A program made the position numbers and the translations under genes. The notes under the pieces were generated by a model, which saw nothing but the letters and a program-made list of their open reading frames with translations, had not been told where the DNA came from and searched no databases. From Odobenus rosmarus divergens (lineage: Eukaryota; Chordata; Mammalia; Carnivora; Odobenidae), in NCBI RefSeq assembly GCF_000321225.1, contig NW_004450662.1, forward strand, positions 1,192,915 to 1,256,914: a DNA stretch of 64,000 nucleotides, given 5' to 3'. This document shows, piece by piece, positions 9,983 through 21,325 of this stretch. Each line of letters begins with the position of its first letter. Within the stretch, counting starts at the first letter, position 1.

Positions 9983-10370
9983 TCCAGGTGGTTACTTGCT
10001 CGCACATCAGGCAGGACAGAGATCAGTGTGTAGTAACTCCACCCCTCTGCCACACACTTGGTGAAAAGATGAATCAGGGTCTTTTCTCTAAGAGTGTAAA
10101 AGCACTTCACAGTCTCTTGGGGTTCGCTTTTGAAACCTGAAGGCAAGAAACCAGTGTGTTTGACAATTAAATGGTTAACTTGATTAGTGTAGACCACTGA
10201 TTTCTCCTGAGGGAAGGTGAGCTTGGCCAATTCCTTGCCGTTATCAGCTGCACAGAGGCACTGTCCCGAGGAGGGGGCGCACCTGAAACCCAGGGCCCCC
10301 GTGCCCGCTCCCTCACATGAATCCCCCCCACAGAATTCTCTCCCCGCACACCCCGCTCATTGCGAAGAGA
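9983..10370. other. Unique sequence
   Basis: No recognisable gene or repeat. GC-rich around 10260-10345. Confidence 0.4.
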
Positions 10371-10570
10371 TATAGCAGGTTGAGACTCTTGCCATGCATT
10401 AATTAAAGCCTTGTTAATTATTAAAATGGTATTTAGCGAGGTTTAGCAACTCCCCAATAAGATTTCATGTTTGTGCCAGTTGTTGAACTTTGGTAATCCT
10501 GTTCTTAATAATCGACTGTGGTCTGTTTGACTTGGAATCACTTTTCTTATTAAACCTAAACCAAACCTTT
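10371..10570. promoter_or_regulatory. Candidate conserved non-coding element (homeodomain-rich)
   Basis: Repeat-free AT-rich block with GCATTAATTAAAGCC, TTGTTAATTATTAAAATGG, CAATAAGATTTCATG and TTCTTAATAATCGA. Clusters of TAAT/ATTA cores in repeat-free sequence are typical of vertebrate developmental enhancers. Function and conservation are inferred, not seen. Confidence 0.4.
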
Positions 10571-11129
10571 ATTTGAGACACTTAAGTATAAGTGAGACTA
10601 ATTTGCTTCCCCTCAGGGCACCAGGGACTCTTTAAGTCCACACTGACACGAGGGAATCCCATGTCTGAGGACAGAGAAGGGTGCCCTCCCTGGGAGTTAG
10701 GAAAGGTGATGGTTATTCTGTAAAACGCCATTTAGAAAAATCGTCCCCCAAGCTCCCATCTGCATACACGTTAACTGGAGCTTTAAGGACTGTGTTCTCA
10801 TCCCATTCGAATGTCAGCGTGCCGTGGAGGGGTACTTGAATGATACTGAGCTGTCTCAGGAAGCTAAGCCTGGCTCCCCTTTCAGGTACTTCCAAGACCA
10901 TGCTGACTTTAAGTAAGAAAGGGAGGTGGTTCCGTGTTTTGGTGGGAAGAACACTGAGCTGTTCCTCCTTTCCTCAACTCTGTGAAGTCCTGTGTTTCTG
11001 CCCCATGAGCTCGGTGGGCATGCCCTCCTGGACAAGCCATGGCTCCCAAAGCCCACCTGATGGTCAGGACTCTGCTGCCTCTGGACAGGTCTGGGGTCCG
11101 CCCATGCCAGCCCTCCTGCTGATGAACAC
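10571..11129. other. Unique sequence
   Basis: Nothing recognised. Open frames on either strand at 10713-11196 show no domain or splice-supported coding pattern. Confidence 0.4.
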
Positions 11130-11392
11130 AGCAGAGCACAGTAGAATGAGCACAGGCTTCCCAGCGAGGAGCATGGGGTTCAGATCCAAGAGCTGATGCT
11201 CACTATCTGTGTCTCCTAGGGATATTTCCTATCCCTCTGAGCTTTGGATCCCACAACTCTGAAATGGCTGCGACGGTAACTACTTTGCAGGGTACTTGTG
11301 AGGATTAGCGGTAGTGAATGTGAAATGCTCGTGTAGTTGTGTGGTGCTCGGCATATAGAAGATGCTCGGTAAACGTACTTCTTATTATCATC
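11130..11392 (+). repeat. MIR element, sense
   Basis: Order matches MIR: 'gagcatggggttcagatcc', 'tccctctgagctttggatcc', 'gtaactactttgcagggtacttgtgaggatt' and 'gtggtgctcggcatatagaagatgctcggtaaacg'. Confidence 0.7.
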
Positions 11393-11456
11393 CCCTCCCC
11401 TCGTGCCCCATCACCCCACTTCTGCCTTTCTTTGGCCAGGACCTGCTTGGTCTCCT

Positions 11457-11819
11457 GTATTCGTTTGCTGGGGCTGCCCTAACAAAGCACCACAGACCAG
11501 GTGGCTTCAACAAGAGAAATTTATTCTCTTACAGCTCTGGAGGTTAGAAGTCTGAGGTTGATTTCTTCTGGGGCCTTCCTCCTTGGCTTGAAGATGGCTG
11601 TCTTTTCCCTGTGTCTCTACACAGTCTTCCTTCTATATGCATCTGTGTCCTCTTCTTATAAGGACACCAGTCAGATTGGATCTGAACCCTCCCTAAAGAC
11701 CTCATTTTAACATAATCACCTCTTTAAAGACTCTGTCTCCAAATACAGTCACATTCTGAGGCACAAGGGGTTAGGACTTAAACAAATCAATTCTGGGGGA
11801 CACAAGTCAGCCCATAACA
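11457..11819 (-). mobile_element. MLT1A-type MaLR LTR, antisense
   Basis: On the plus strand it reads GCTGGGGCTGCCCTAACAAA, 'ggtggcttcaacaagagaaatttattctcttacagctctggagg', 'cttataaggacaccagtcagattgg', 'aatacagtcacattctgaggc' and 'agcccataaca'. This is the reverse complement of MLT1A. The AATAAA-type poly(A) signal and the TG...CA end orientation put transcription on the minus strand. An old mammalian ERVL-MaLR solo LTR. Confidence 0.9.
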
Positions 11820-12099
11820 GCTCCTACCATCACCACAACCACTCGTCTGGACTTTACCCAGTTAGGGGTGAACTCTGCCTTTTCTGCTTGATGCCCTTCT
11901 GCCATATGGCCTGCCCCTCCATCCCCTACTCCTCGTATAGAAGAGATAGGCCTGATTGGAACCAAGTTCCTCTTGGGATAGAGTACTGATAAGGCCAAAT
12001 AGTCAAATCAGAACCATATTATGGGGAGAGTTCTGGATGCCAGGAACGGACATGGAATTACTCTAACTTCTTGGTCCTTTTGCTTAAGGAGAATAAAAC

Positions 12100-12197
12100 A
12101 CATTTCATAAGGTTGCTGACAGTATTAAATAAGCAAGGAGTGTAACACGGTGCCCCACACAATGTAGGCATTCAAACATCGCTGTCCTTCTCTCTTG
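12100..12197 (+). repeat. MIR tail, sense
   Basis: 'GGTTGCTGACAGTATTAAATAAG' then 'ggtgccccacacaatgtaggcattcaaa' matches the MIR end (gttgttgtgaggattaaatgag / gtgcctggcacatagtaggcgctcaa). Confidence 0.45.
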
Positions 12198-12209
12198 ACC
12201 AGGAGGGAG

Positions 12210-12565
12210 AGGCTGGATACAGTGTTAAAGAAAGATCCATCTGGCCATGATGACACAGGCCATACCAGGGTAGAGGTCAGAAACTACTGGATTAACAGGG
12301 ATCAGGGCAATCACAGTGGGATAAAGAAGAAGAAACATTCAAGAGACACCTGAAGGAGAAACACTGAATATAGGGGCAGTTTGGATAGAAGGAGGGGAGA
12401 ATGAAAAAGAAAGGGAGAGATCATAGTTGATCCCATGGTCTTAGACCTGGCTTAGTGGAGAATGGTACATTTGCCAGAAAGCTGGAGAGCAGAGGGAGGG
12501 GGTGTTGATGATGTCCATGGAGGTCATGCTGAAGGTGAGGGTAAGACCTTGGAGGCACTGGAGAA
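12210..12565 (-). repeat. L2 fragment, antisense
   Basis: 'AAAGATCCATCTGGCCATGATG' fits the antisense L2 'gatcactctggctgc', and 'gaaagggagagatcatagttgatccc...gagaatggtacatttgcc' fits 'gagagaggaatcaaggatgac...ggtgccatttgctg'. Same family and orientation as the copy at 1063. Confidence 0.6.
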
Positions 12566-13610
12566 ACAGGGGAGGAGGTCTGGAGCTATCAGCTAAGATT
12601 GCCGCTCTTGGCTCATCTGCTCCGGGTGCCCCTCCCGGACCTTGAACCGCATGCCTTCCCAACCAGAGGAGGCCCCAACTGGGAACTGCAACTTGTTGAA
12701 TAAGCTCTTGTTACTGATGGTGATGACTCTGGTCTTGTGTGCCCGGGGCCAGGGTTTGAGACCTGAGATCAAGGACTCCATTTCCAGTCCTCCCCTCCAG
12801 TGATTCCCTTTCAAAAGAAAATAGGGGCTTTACAGCTGAATTACAGATCCGATTTCCCATTTTCCAAGAGGAAAACAAATAGAATTCCTAAGCAGGAGTG
12901 CTTTTGCAGCTAAATGCCCTTGGTGAGTAGGACATTGTTATTCCAATATTGTTTATTTCAGACTTTCCAGGACTTCTCAGATGCTTGACTTCACATACTC
13001 ATTTTGCCTGCTTTAGAGGCAATTTAACATAGTAAACTGCCAGGAAGAAAAGGGAAGCAGCACAGGCAGATGAGTTTTCAGGCGGCATGAATATTTTCTG
13101 ACTCCCTGGCCAGGGATTTCTTTCACGTGTGAAAAGTCGGCGGAAGAGCAAGACAGTTTATTTCTTGATCATCAGTGACACACGGGTACTTTAGGACCTG
13201 TGGCAATCATCACCTTATTCAGGAACACCTACAAGAGACCCATCCATCTCCTGGTTTACTTTCCACTTACCCGACCAAGCTACCCCATGTAATATTGCAG
13301 GTGAGTGAACAGGCAAGAGAATGAATGAGTATGGATGGCCCATGAAAAGAGAACTTTTTCCCCAGAGTAGGCAAGGAGAGGGAGGTGTTGGCTCAGGGTT
13401 GGAAGGGTTCCGGGAAAGCAAGAAGAGCTAATCACAGTGACCAAGAGGAAGAGCTTAAGAGCAATTACTGAAAGACATTTCTCTACTCCGGGAGAAATGA
13501 TCCAGGGAAGGGAAACTTTCTAAAGTGCTGGAAGGAGTCTATGGAAGAAAAGAATGGGTTAGAATAGAATGAAATGGAAGCATTATATCTGGAGGTGGCA
13601 ACAAAGGCTG
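12566..13610. other. Unique sequence
   Basis: No recognised gene. The minus-strand frame at 12593-12814 has no known domain and no splice context that would support it. 12840-13130 is moderately AT-rich with no repeat match. Confidence 0.4.
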
Positions 13611-13712
13611 AGTACCCTAGACACTGGCTCCAAGAACAAACTCCAAGTACCCTAGACACTGGCTCCAAGAACAAACTCCAAGTACCCTAGACACTGGCTC
13701 CAAGAACAAACT
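13611..13712. repeat. 35-bp minisatellite, 2.9 identical copies
   Basis: Unit starts at 13611, 13646 and 13681; each begins AGTACCCTAGACACTGGCTC. The three copies are identical over all aligned bases; the third stops after 32. Confidence 0.97.
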
Positions 13713-13769
13713 GTCCCAGAGGACATGCAGCCTGGAAGAGCTGAGAAGCAGGCGTTAGGTACTGGCTGC

Positions 13770-14700
13770 CAGTAGAGAGATTAAGTGAACCAAACAGAGA
13801 GCCCAGAAATAGACTCAAATGTCTGTGTGGGGAAATAGCACATGAGAAAGGGGTATAGCAAAGCTGTGAGGAGGAAGATCAATTACTAAATGCTCTTGGG
13901 CAACTAGCTAGATAATTGGAAGAAAAAAATTAAATAGTATCCCTTCTTCACTCCTTATACTAAAACGAATTCCCCTGGATGAAAGATAGATAAATAAAAC
14001 CACAAAACAAGAGAAAGAGAAAATATATCATGCGTGTGTGTTTGTACACAAAGTCAGAGGCTAAAAAATCATCTGTGAAAAAAATATCAGTAACAGAAAT
14101 GATGAAGGGCTAAATATCTTTCATTTTGTTATCTGAGAGTTCTTAAAATTCAATAAAGGAGAAAGTTCTTATGAGCCAGTAGAAAAACTGGGCAAAGGAC
14201 ATTCACCAAAAAAGAAGGGGGAAAAAAGAGCTAATAAACATATCAAAAGACATACCACTTCAGTCATCATTGAAGAAAAGCAAACTAAAACACTATTAAT
14301 TTTTTTTAATCTGTCAGACAAGAAAAGATTAAAAATTTGATTATATCCCCATACCCTTGTGGGCAAGGGTATAGAGAATCTGGCTCCTTCATACATTTTT
14401 GGTGGAAATACAAAATGTGGTAGACCCCCTTTGGAGAATGATTTGGCAATATCTATCCAAATTTTAAATTCCCACATCATTTAATAAGAATTTTATTTTT
14501 AGGAATTTAGCCTAGAGATATCTATTTATACACGTGCACAAATACACACATATCGGATGTCCATTACTCTATCCCTGCAAGGAGGTAGATATAACAAAAA
14601 TGCCCTTTCTTATGATGTGAGTTTTATAAAATTATGGTACAGCTATTCAGTGGATTAGTAGGTAGTTATTAAAATGAATAAAATCAGTTGACATGTTTCA
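13770..14700 (+). mobile_element. L1 (old L1M/HAL1-like) ORF2 3' part, sense
   Basis: 'CAGAGAGCCCAGAAATAGACT' near 13795, 'gaaaaactgggcaaaggac' near 14180, 'gagaatgatttggcaatatctatccaaattttaaat' near 14434 and 'ataaaattatggtacagctattcagtgg' near 14626 are ordered ORF2 3' blocks of an L1. Frames are broken throughout, so it is inert. Confidence 0.8.
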
Positions 14701-15140
14701 GTTTTCTATTTCTGTGTAACAAGCTACCCACAAACATAGTCACTTAAGACAAAAGCCACTATTTGCTATCTTTCAAGGTTCTGTGGCATGGCTGGGTTCT
14801 GTCTGGTGGTTCATTTGCTCTGTCTCGTATCAACTGCAGTCATCTGAAGGCTTGACTGGGCTGCATCATGCACATGGCTAGTAACTGGTACTCACAGTGA
14901 CTCAGGCTCAGTTGTGCTGTTAGCTGACTGCCTCAGTTCTCCTCCTTGGGGTCTCTCCATGTGATGTGGTCTTCTCACAGCATGGCGGCCAGATTCCGAG
15001 AGGAAACACTACAAGCACCTGAAACCAGAAACAGCAGATCTCTTAAGGTTATGTCTCAGAAGTGACACAACATCTCTTTCTCCACCTTCTGTGGAGGAAG
15101 TGGCAAAATCTTTGGGGCCACCTGTAATCCTCCAAGGTGT
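14701..15140 (-). mobile_element. MLT1-type LTR, antisense
   Basis: 'TTTCTATTTCTGTGTAACAAGC' at 14703, then 'ggttctgtggcatggctggg', 'gtcatctgaaggcttgactggg', 'ctccatgtgatgtggtcttctcacagcatggcggcc' and 'ttctgtggaggaagtggcaaa' match the reverse complement of MLT1 C/D-class LTRs. Confidence 0.7.
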
Positions 15141-16705
15141 ATTTTCCAGTTATCCACATACACATGTATCTATCCATCTACCTACCTATCTACCTATCTA
15201 TGTATACCCGCAGATACCTAGACATATGTAAAATTTCTAGAACGACGCACAAGAAATGTGATAATTTTGGTATCCGTGGAAAAGGACTGACGTCTTCGTA
15301 CTGTTGTATTCTTCCTATGAACATGTATCTTTTTGGGTTAAAAAAAAAAAAACAACTTTTTTTTGAAAACCAAACCCATTTATTGACCCAAAGCAAACTA
15401 TGTTCAACGGCTAAGCTATCAGTTTACTACCCACTTATGAAGTTTGGCCCCGAAGTTCCTCCCACTCTGATCGTGCGGCTTTATCTTCCAAGGACTTTGG
15501 TGATTGTTTATAGAGGCAGGAAACTGGCCAGTCAGAGGATAGAGACTTTTGTCCCAGGGATGTGGTTTGAGGAAGAGAGTATCGGTTCCCTGTGGGTGAT
15601 GCCCTATTGTGAGAATATTGTTTCCTTGTGGGTGATGGCCTATTGTGAACCCCAGGTGCCTTCTTTCTGATGGACCCTTGGCTTGTTTAGTCACCAATTT
15701 TAATGTGGTTTCTGTGGTAAACTTTGGGATTGGTGTAGGTGATGGAGCCAAAAGTGCCTTGCTAATGCAGACATCCAGACGGTCATGGAAGCCCGGGTCT
15801 CAGGAAGGGCTCAGACTTCCCTTCTTCGCCCCAACTTGTGGAAACCGAGACATCTTAAACTAACGTGCTGTCTGTGTATAGACAGTAAGCCTGATGCACA
15901 TGCATGCATGTGCACGTGGATGGGATGACCTCCTGGAGGAAGACTGGAGAGCCATGGCCCCGAAGCTGAAGGTTGTATTCTGCTGAGATCGCTCAGCCAG
16001 ACCTTCTCAGGAAGAAGACCGTGAGCCCCAGTGTGCTGAGGCCAGTCCCTGCAGTCCTTTCCAGGCCTCCATGCTGATAGTGCTCATTCCTTCCTGCCTC
16101 CCCCATCCTCCACCCTCCACTCCTTCCCATGCACACATCTTTGCCTAGCTGTTGTTCTGTGCTCATTTGGTTCTGCAGTTAAATGGACATACATGTTCAG
16201 TTTTCTGGGCCTCCATACCAAGGAGAAGATTCTAAGTGACACACCTAAAGTGTGCAAATATGTGACTACGGAGTCCTATCTAATTGAGTGTGTGGGTGTG
16301 GGCGGGTGGGTATGTATGTGTGTGCGTGAAGGGGGAATGAGTCTGGTGGCAATCTCTCTGGAAAAACAGGCCTGGCGGTTTTGGAGAATTGATCCAAACA
16401 ATCTGAAAGCTCCGTTTCTCCTCCCTTTTTGGGAAAGTGGGGGTGAAGCAAAGAACCCGTATGTCCCCAGCCCAGCCACTGTCAACACTGGTTCCTGAGT
16501 AAGATTCATGATCCGTGTTAAGGGAGGAATCCCAAGACAAGGATGACACGGCCCCGGAAGAAGGATTCTACCAAATTCAGCAAGAGCTCCCCTTCCTCCT
16601 TCCTTCCCTTGGAGAGAAAGAGTTCTGAGGTAGGGGCCCCGGACCAGTCAGAAGGCCCAGACCCTGGCATCCTGGCTCCATGCTGTCCCGTAGTCTCTTT
16701 TGCGT
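15141..16705. other. Unique sequence with simple repeats
   Basis: Holds a (CTAC/CTAT)n tract at 15172-15202, an A12/T9 junction at 15341-15364, a palindrome at 15895-15914 and an imperfect (TG)n tract at 16285-16330. The 177-residue frame at 15137-15670 starts in the tetranucleotide repeat and has no recognisable domain. Confidence 0.5.
15895..15914. other. 20-bp perfect palindrome
   Basis: TGCACATGCATGCATGTGCA equals its own reverse complement. It contains overlapping RY-like CATGCATG and E-box CANNTG cores. Confidence 0.9.
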
Positions 16706-16965
16706 AGTGGACGAAGATCAAGAGCAATGGTCTTGGGAATCAGATGGCCCTGCATTCAGGTTACAGCTCCATCACTCGCTCTCTGACTAACCTGAGACAG
16801 GTTGCCTAATCTCTCTGGCCTCAGTTTTCTCATCTATAACTTGGGAGGAAGGTAATAACAGTACCTACCTTATAGGGTGTGAGGGAAGGTAAAATGTCAA
16901 GGGCTTCATACAGAACCTGACACAAAACAGGTAAAGGATGCTCGTGTTGCCGCTCCTGCTGCTGA
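16706..16965 (+). repeat. MIR element, nearly full length, sense
   Basis: Runs from the MIR start ('gtagtggacgaagatcaagagcaatgg') through 'cattcaggttacagctccatcactcgctctc', 'cctaatctctctggcctcagttttctcatct' and 'ggtaataacagtacctaccttatagggt' to 'gaacctgacacaaaacaggtaaaggatgctcg'. Confidence 0.85.
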
Positions 16966-17220
16966 CAGTGATTTTGTTTGCTCCTCACAAGAACCTTATG
17001 AGCAAAGCTGTTGCATAGTACAGCCCTCTGAGGCTCCATTCATCCACAGTCTATGCAACTGCCAACCATTAGCCTTGGGCAGTACAAAGCCTGCACAACC
17101 ATCCATGGCGGCCAGGCCTGTGAGGTAGGCCAGACAAGGTAAACAGGCAGGAAGTGGCACAGCTGGAATGAATCCAGGCTTCCTAGCCCATCACAGTGGT
17201 TCCCACTCTGCCCCAGGCAC
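16966..17220 (-). repeat. MIR fragment, antisense
   Basis: 'TTGCTCCTCACAAGAACCTTATGAG' and, downstream, 'aggaagtggcacagctggaatgaatccaggcttcc' match the reverse complement of MIR. The middle is diverged. Confidence 0.5.
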
Positions 17221-18097
17221 CACTGCCCTAATCAGTATTCATAGTTGGGAGACTATGCCATCCATAGCCCTCCTCAACTTCGGTCCACACTCACCATATA
17301 CCATCCTTTGTGTCCCTCTGACACTAAAGAGGCTCATCAAGAGGGAAAGCAACAATTGTCCATCAGGTGCTCCAGCCAGAATAAAAGATTGCCGCTGTCA
17401 CCACCCTTCAATGAGCAAGGCGGGCCTGGGCCTCGTTTCCTCCTGCAGGCTGCCGCCTCCTGGGGACAGACTGGGCACAGGTGGCACCCAGTTCCATCAG
17501 CCCCCTTCAGGGGACGCCATGCTCCCTATGAGATGGTACACACAGGCTGCTGAGCACCCACCCTCTAGGGAGAGCTTTTACAGGGCACACAAAGACACAC
17601 GGGGGCATACCCAAGGGGCCCGGCTGGGAGGGCCGTGTCTGTCCCTGGGGCAGGATGGGGCAGGGAAGCTGCCAGCCTTCTAGAACGCCAGTATTTTCCA
17701 TCTGGCAGCCCCCAGGTGTTTTGTTTTGCTCTGCTTTGTTCTGGAAAGGGTCCACTGAGGCTGTAGGGCCACTGCTTGGAGAGGAGCCGGTGAGAGTGCA
17801 GGGCTGGGGCTCCTGCTCGCTCCCGCTCCCTGGTACCATCCTCTCGGAGAAGGCTCCTGTCCACGGCTGTCTGGGCACTGAGTAATGTGGTGATGCCCAC
17901 CGCACTTGGACTTCACCTGAAGGTGTGACATACACAATAATGATAATAGTAATCATAATGTCATACACTCATGAATTCCTGTGCACTTTTCAAGGAGAGC
18001 TCGCCTGCCTTAATTTGTTTTCAGTACTAGTACAAGCTTGTATAAATACCTGTAGCTACCATCAGTAGGCTACATCCTGCATGACAAGCCCCATGCT
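17221..18097. other. Unique sequence
   Basis: No recognised repeat or gene. A short AAT-rich run lies at 17935-17960. The 171- and 153-residue frames on opposite strands of 17168-17968 overlap each other and carry no domain. Confidence 0.45.
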
Positions 18098-18292
18098 CTG
18101 CGTTTCCCACACGTTATCATTTCATTCTCACAACAGATCTCTGAGGCAGGTCTTCTTCTCCCCAATTTTACAGATGAGGATCTCGATGGGAAACAGGAAC
18201 CTGTGCAGGCTTTCCCAAGACCATCTAGCTGGTTAGCTCCAGAGCCCAGATTCAAAGTCAGGTATCTGTGGCTCCAAGCCCATCCTCGCAGT
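18098..18292 (-). repeat. MIR element, antisense
   Basis: 'GTTATCATTTCATTCTCACAAC', 'ccccaattttacagatgaggatct', 'agaccatctagctggttagctccagagcccagattcaaa' follow the reverse complement of MIR in order. Confidence 0.8.
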
Positions 18293-18324
18293 CACCATGC
18301 TTTATTTATAAGTTAAGTAGGGAG

Positions 18325-18445
18325 GTATGTTATGACCTTGTTATAAAGAAAGGAATTGAGGCCTAACAAATGTTACAGAACTTGCCCTAGACGACACAGC
18401 AAGTTGATGACACGCCCCTAGAACCCAGGACCTGGCCACCATTGA
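18325..18445 (-). repeat. MIR fragment, antisense
   Basis: 'AAGGAATTGAGGCCTAACAAATG', 'aacttgccctagacgacacagcaagt' and 'agaacccaggacc' match the second half of an antisense MIR. Confidence 0.65.
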
Positions 18446-20234
18446 CTAGTCTAAGGATCTTCACAAAATAAATCAAGAACAGCAACAGAAAAACACCGAG
18501 GGATCTTTTATGACACCTTCATAGGCTGTTTGCCTTCCCTCCTTATAGTGCAGGCCAGCAAAGGATTTGTCCACACTCTCCCAGGGAGGATGGAGTGTGG
18601 CTGCTCACCAGGCTGGGAGCGGACTCTAGGACTCCTTGTGGGAGCTGCCTTTCCATCTCTCTCCTCTCACAAAGAGAGTTCTGTGGTCCTCTGCTCCCTT
18701 TTGCTCGTTAGCACACTGTAAGAGTTCCTGCACACAACAGGAGAGAAGCTACTTTGAAAGGTACCCAACCTAATGACTTTCCGAGGAGTCTCCGTTTCAA
18801 CATGACGGGCTGGCTGAAGGATGACATGTTGCCAGCTCAAAGCCACCAAGGAGAAAGGGCCATTGATTCAGAACGTTTATGCCCCCCTGCCTCCCTGCTG
18901 CTTCTCTTAGATGTCCTTCCGTAGCGGTGGGAACGTAATCCCCACTGTCTCTCCCACCATGACACAGGGCCCCGGGCGCTCCGTGTTTCGGCATGTCGTG
19001 TTCCGTGGTGATGGGTGCAGAGACCGGTCCTTGGTGACGTCGGCTCGTCTAGGCATTCGTCACTGGGAGGGGGGTCCTCACGCATGCAAACACACATACA
19101 CACCGATCCAATCAAAGGGACTGTGTTACTGAGAAATGAACCCTGGTGTTGGGAAGTGACTGAAATACATTGAGATAATTTCTCTGTAGCTACTTTGTTC
19201 AAATGGCCCTTTCATGACAATACCGTGTGGTTTTTGCAAAGAGACACTGACATGTGCCCAGGCTTTCAGAGGCTATTTTGAGATGAATGGACTGCTGGGC
19301 TGGCTTTTGTGGGTTCTCGTTAAATGAAATGAAGCTGGAGGCCTTAATTCGGGGCTTTGTCTACACGGCCGGCCAGCCACAAAGCAAAGAGTTGCTGGAA
19401 GGGCTGAGACAGGAGCTGGGTTTAAAGGGACAGAGCTCGTTAGCCCAACACTGCCGAGGAAGGTGTGCGCGTGAATGCCCTGCTTGTGAAGAAGATCTCG
19501 GGGTGATATTAACCCACCACAAATTTAGCCCTGTTGGACATCAGGGGGCAAGGAGGGAGTTGCAGGAGAAGAGATTTAATGTGCTGAATAGTGGGATGAA
19601 CCCCACAGACAGACAATATCTGGCCCCCACGGGCTCCCGGCTGCTTCTTGGGACCAACTGCCCAGCCCTCTGAGAATGGCACCCACTTGTTTCCCTCTGG
19701 TCCAGCCAGGGAGGGGTTCGTTGTGGCAAGAGGGCCAGCACAGCCCAGTCTCATCCAGAGGTAGAAATTGGTAGAAGGAGATTATGGTACATGTAGCACA
19801 GCGTGGTGACCTCAATTAGCTTTCCAGCCCTGCTGCTCAGGGGCCCTGTGCCGGGTGCTTAGGGAGAAAAGGGCCATGTGGAAGGGAGAGCAAACCAAAG
19901 GAAGAATGTAAGGAGCTCAGGAGACAAGGTCACTCTGGGAAGTGGCCCCATGGCAGGCAGGTCTACACAAGTGGTAGGAGGGTGGTGTTTCCATCTCAGG
20001 AGTGTAAGAATTTCCAAGCTCGTGTGAGATACTCTGCTGAGCCCTGGAGCTGGAAGAGGAGGATTTTGAAGGGATCATGGTGGTAACCTGTGTTCCTGAA
20101 TTAGAACCACGAAAGGTGGGTTTGGGGACCCTGCACGTGTGGGACCTTGGATTCAAGATGGCAACTCTGGGCCGCATCCTCCAGGAGCAGTGCCTGTGGC
20201 ATGCGGTTCTTTATACGACGCTCCTTCATTCTGC
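18446..20234. other. Unique sequence, repeat-poor
   Basis: About 1.8 kb without a repeat I recognise. 18985-19060 has a local excess of CpG but far too short for an island. 19260-19440 is smooth, low-repeat sequence containing GGCCTTAATTCGGGGCTTTG and could be conserved. The 128-residue frame at 19287-19673 has no recognisable domain. Confidence 0.4.
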
Positions 20235-20612
20235 AGACGTCTCCTGAGTAGCTAGCATGTGTCAGGCGCTGTGCCAGGGGCTGTGTGATGCAATGTTAAG
20301 CAGTGATAAATAAGACACTTGGCCTGCCCTTGAGGAGTTCCCAGTCTGGGGACAGATGTGGACACGTAAATGATTATAATTCCATAACATCTCGTAACAA
20401 ATTGTAGTAAAAGGCAGAAAGAGGTGCTGAGATAGTAACTGATGACGGGATGGGGGCAGATCTGGGAAGTCTGAAGAGAAGAAACTTTTGAGTTGGTTTT
20501 TGAGGATAAATAGGAGCTAGTAAGGAAGAGGGGAAGGGGAGGGAATCCTGGCAAAAGGGGGTGTATACAAACTATGGGAGGCAAGAAAGAGTGAGGCACT
20601 AGCAAGAAGCAG
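20235..20612 (-). repeat. L2 3' end, antisense
   Basis: 'CTAGCATGTGTCAGGCGCTGTG', 'tgataaataagacacttggcctgcccttgaggagttcccagtc' and 'gagaagaaacttttgagttggtttttgagg' match the antisense L2 tail (tgtgccaggcactg / ccctcatggagcttacagtc / gacatttgagc). Confidence 0.8.
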
Positions 20613-20624
20613 GAGGTTGGAAAG

Positions 20625-20775
20625 GCAGCAGCCTTTGAGTAATGCTGCAGAGCCTTTCACATCCAAGATTTCATTTGATTCTCCAAACAGCCCTGTGGGT
20701 ATTAGCCCCATTCTACAGATGAGTCATGAGCTTGGGGTTACACACAACTCATTACCTGCAGTGCTAATGAGAAGG
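20625..20775 (-). repeat. MIR fragment, antisense
   Basis: 'TTTCATTTGATTCTCCAAACAGC', 'gtgggtattagccccattctacagatgagtcatgagc' match the antisense MIR centre. Confidence 0.7.
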
Positions 20776-21310
20776 GCAGAGGGGTGGGAGCCTCATACAA
20801 TCCATACAGTCTTCTCCGACCAGAGTTGCCACGGAGGGAGTGTGAGGGCGAAGGAAGCAAGGGGGGAGGAGGGAATGAGCCAAGCTATGCTTTTCATTGA
20901 TCCTAAAAGGAAATGAACTCCACCTTATTCGAGATCAGTGGTTCCAAATTATCAAACATAATTTATAAACTATGTTCTCCTAGACCCTAGAAGCTGTGAG
21001 GGGGACAGGGAAGATTAAGATGTCCCTGCATCTGTCTTTCTGCCCCGAACCACCCTGGGCAGTCCCCAGAGCTTCGTGCGGCAGTGTTCCCTAACAGCGT
21101 AGCAGTCATCCCTTCCTGTGTTTGTGGTAGCATTGTCCTTCCTGCCATCCAAGCTCAAAGCCTTGGAAATGAGATGTGACCACTGCCTTCCTCCAGCATC
21201 CTCGAAGTCACAACAGTGAATGTTTAATATCGCTTACATTCATCCATTCCTTTCCATGTCCATGACTACCATGCCACTGTAGACCCTTAATTCATCAACG
21301 GTGTCCACTT
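20776..21310. other. Unique sequence
   Basis: No gene recognised. 20937-20960 begins like a MER5 terminus (CAGTGGTTCC) but the match does not continue. Confidence 0.4.
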
Positions 21311-21325
21311 CTCTGTGTCCATTTC

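Noticed and set aside
12593..12814. Minus-strand 73-residue frame with ordinary composition
   Set aside because: Read through for a possible exon or retrogene; no family recognised, no splice signals in a convincing place, neighbours are old L2 sequence.
15137..15670. 177-residue open frame
   Set aside because: Starts in a (CTAT)n repeat (Tyr/Leu/Pro runs) and shows no domain.
17168..17683. 171-residue open frame
   Set aside because: Overlaps open frames on the other strand and in another plus frame; includes a MIR end; no domain.
18985..19060. Local CpG cluster as a CpG island
   Set aside because: Under 100 bases and flanked by CpG-poor sequence.
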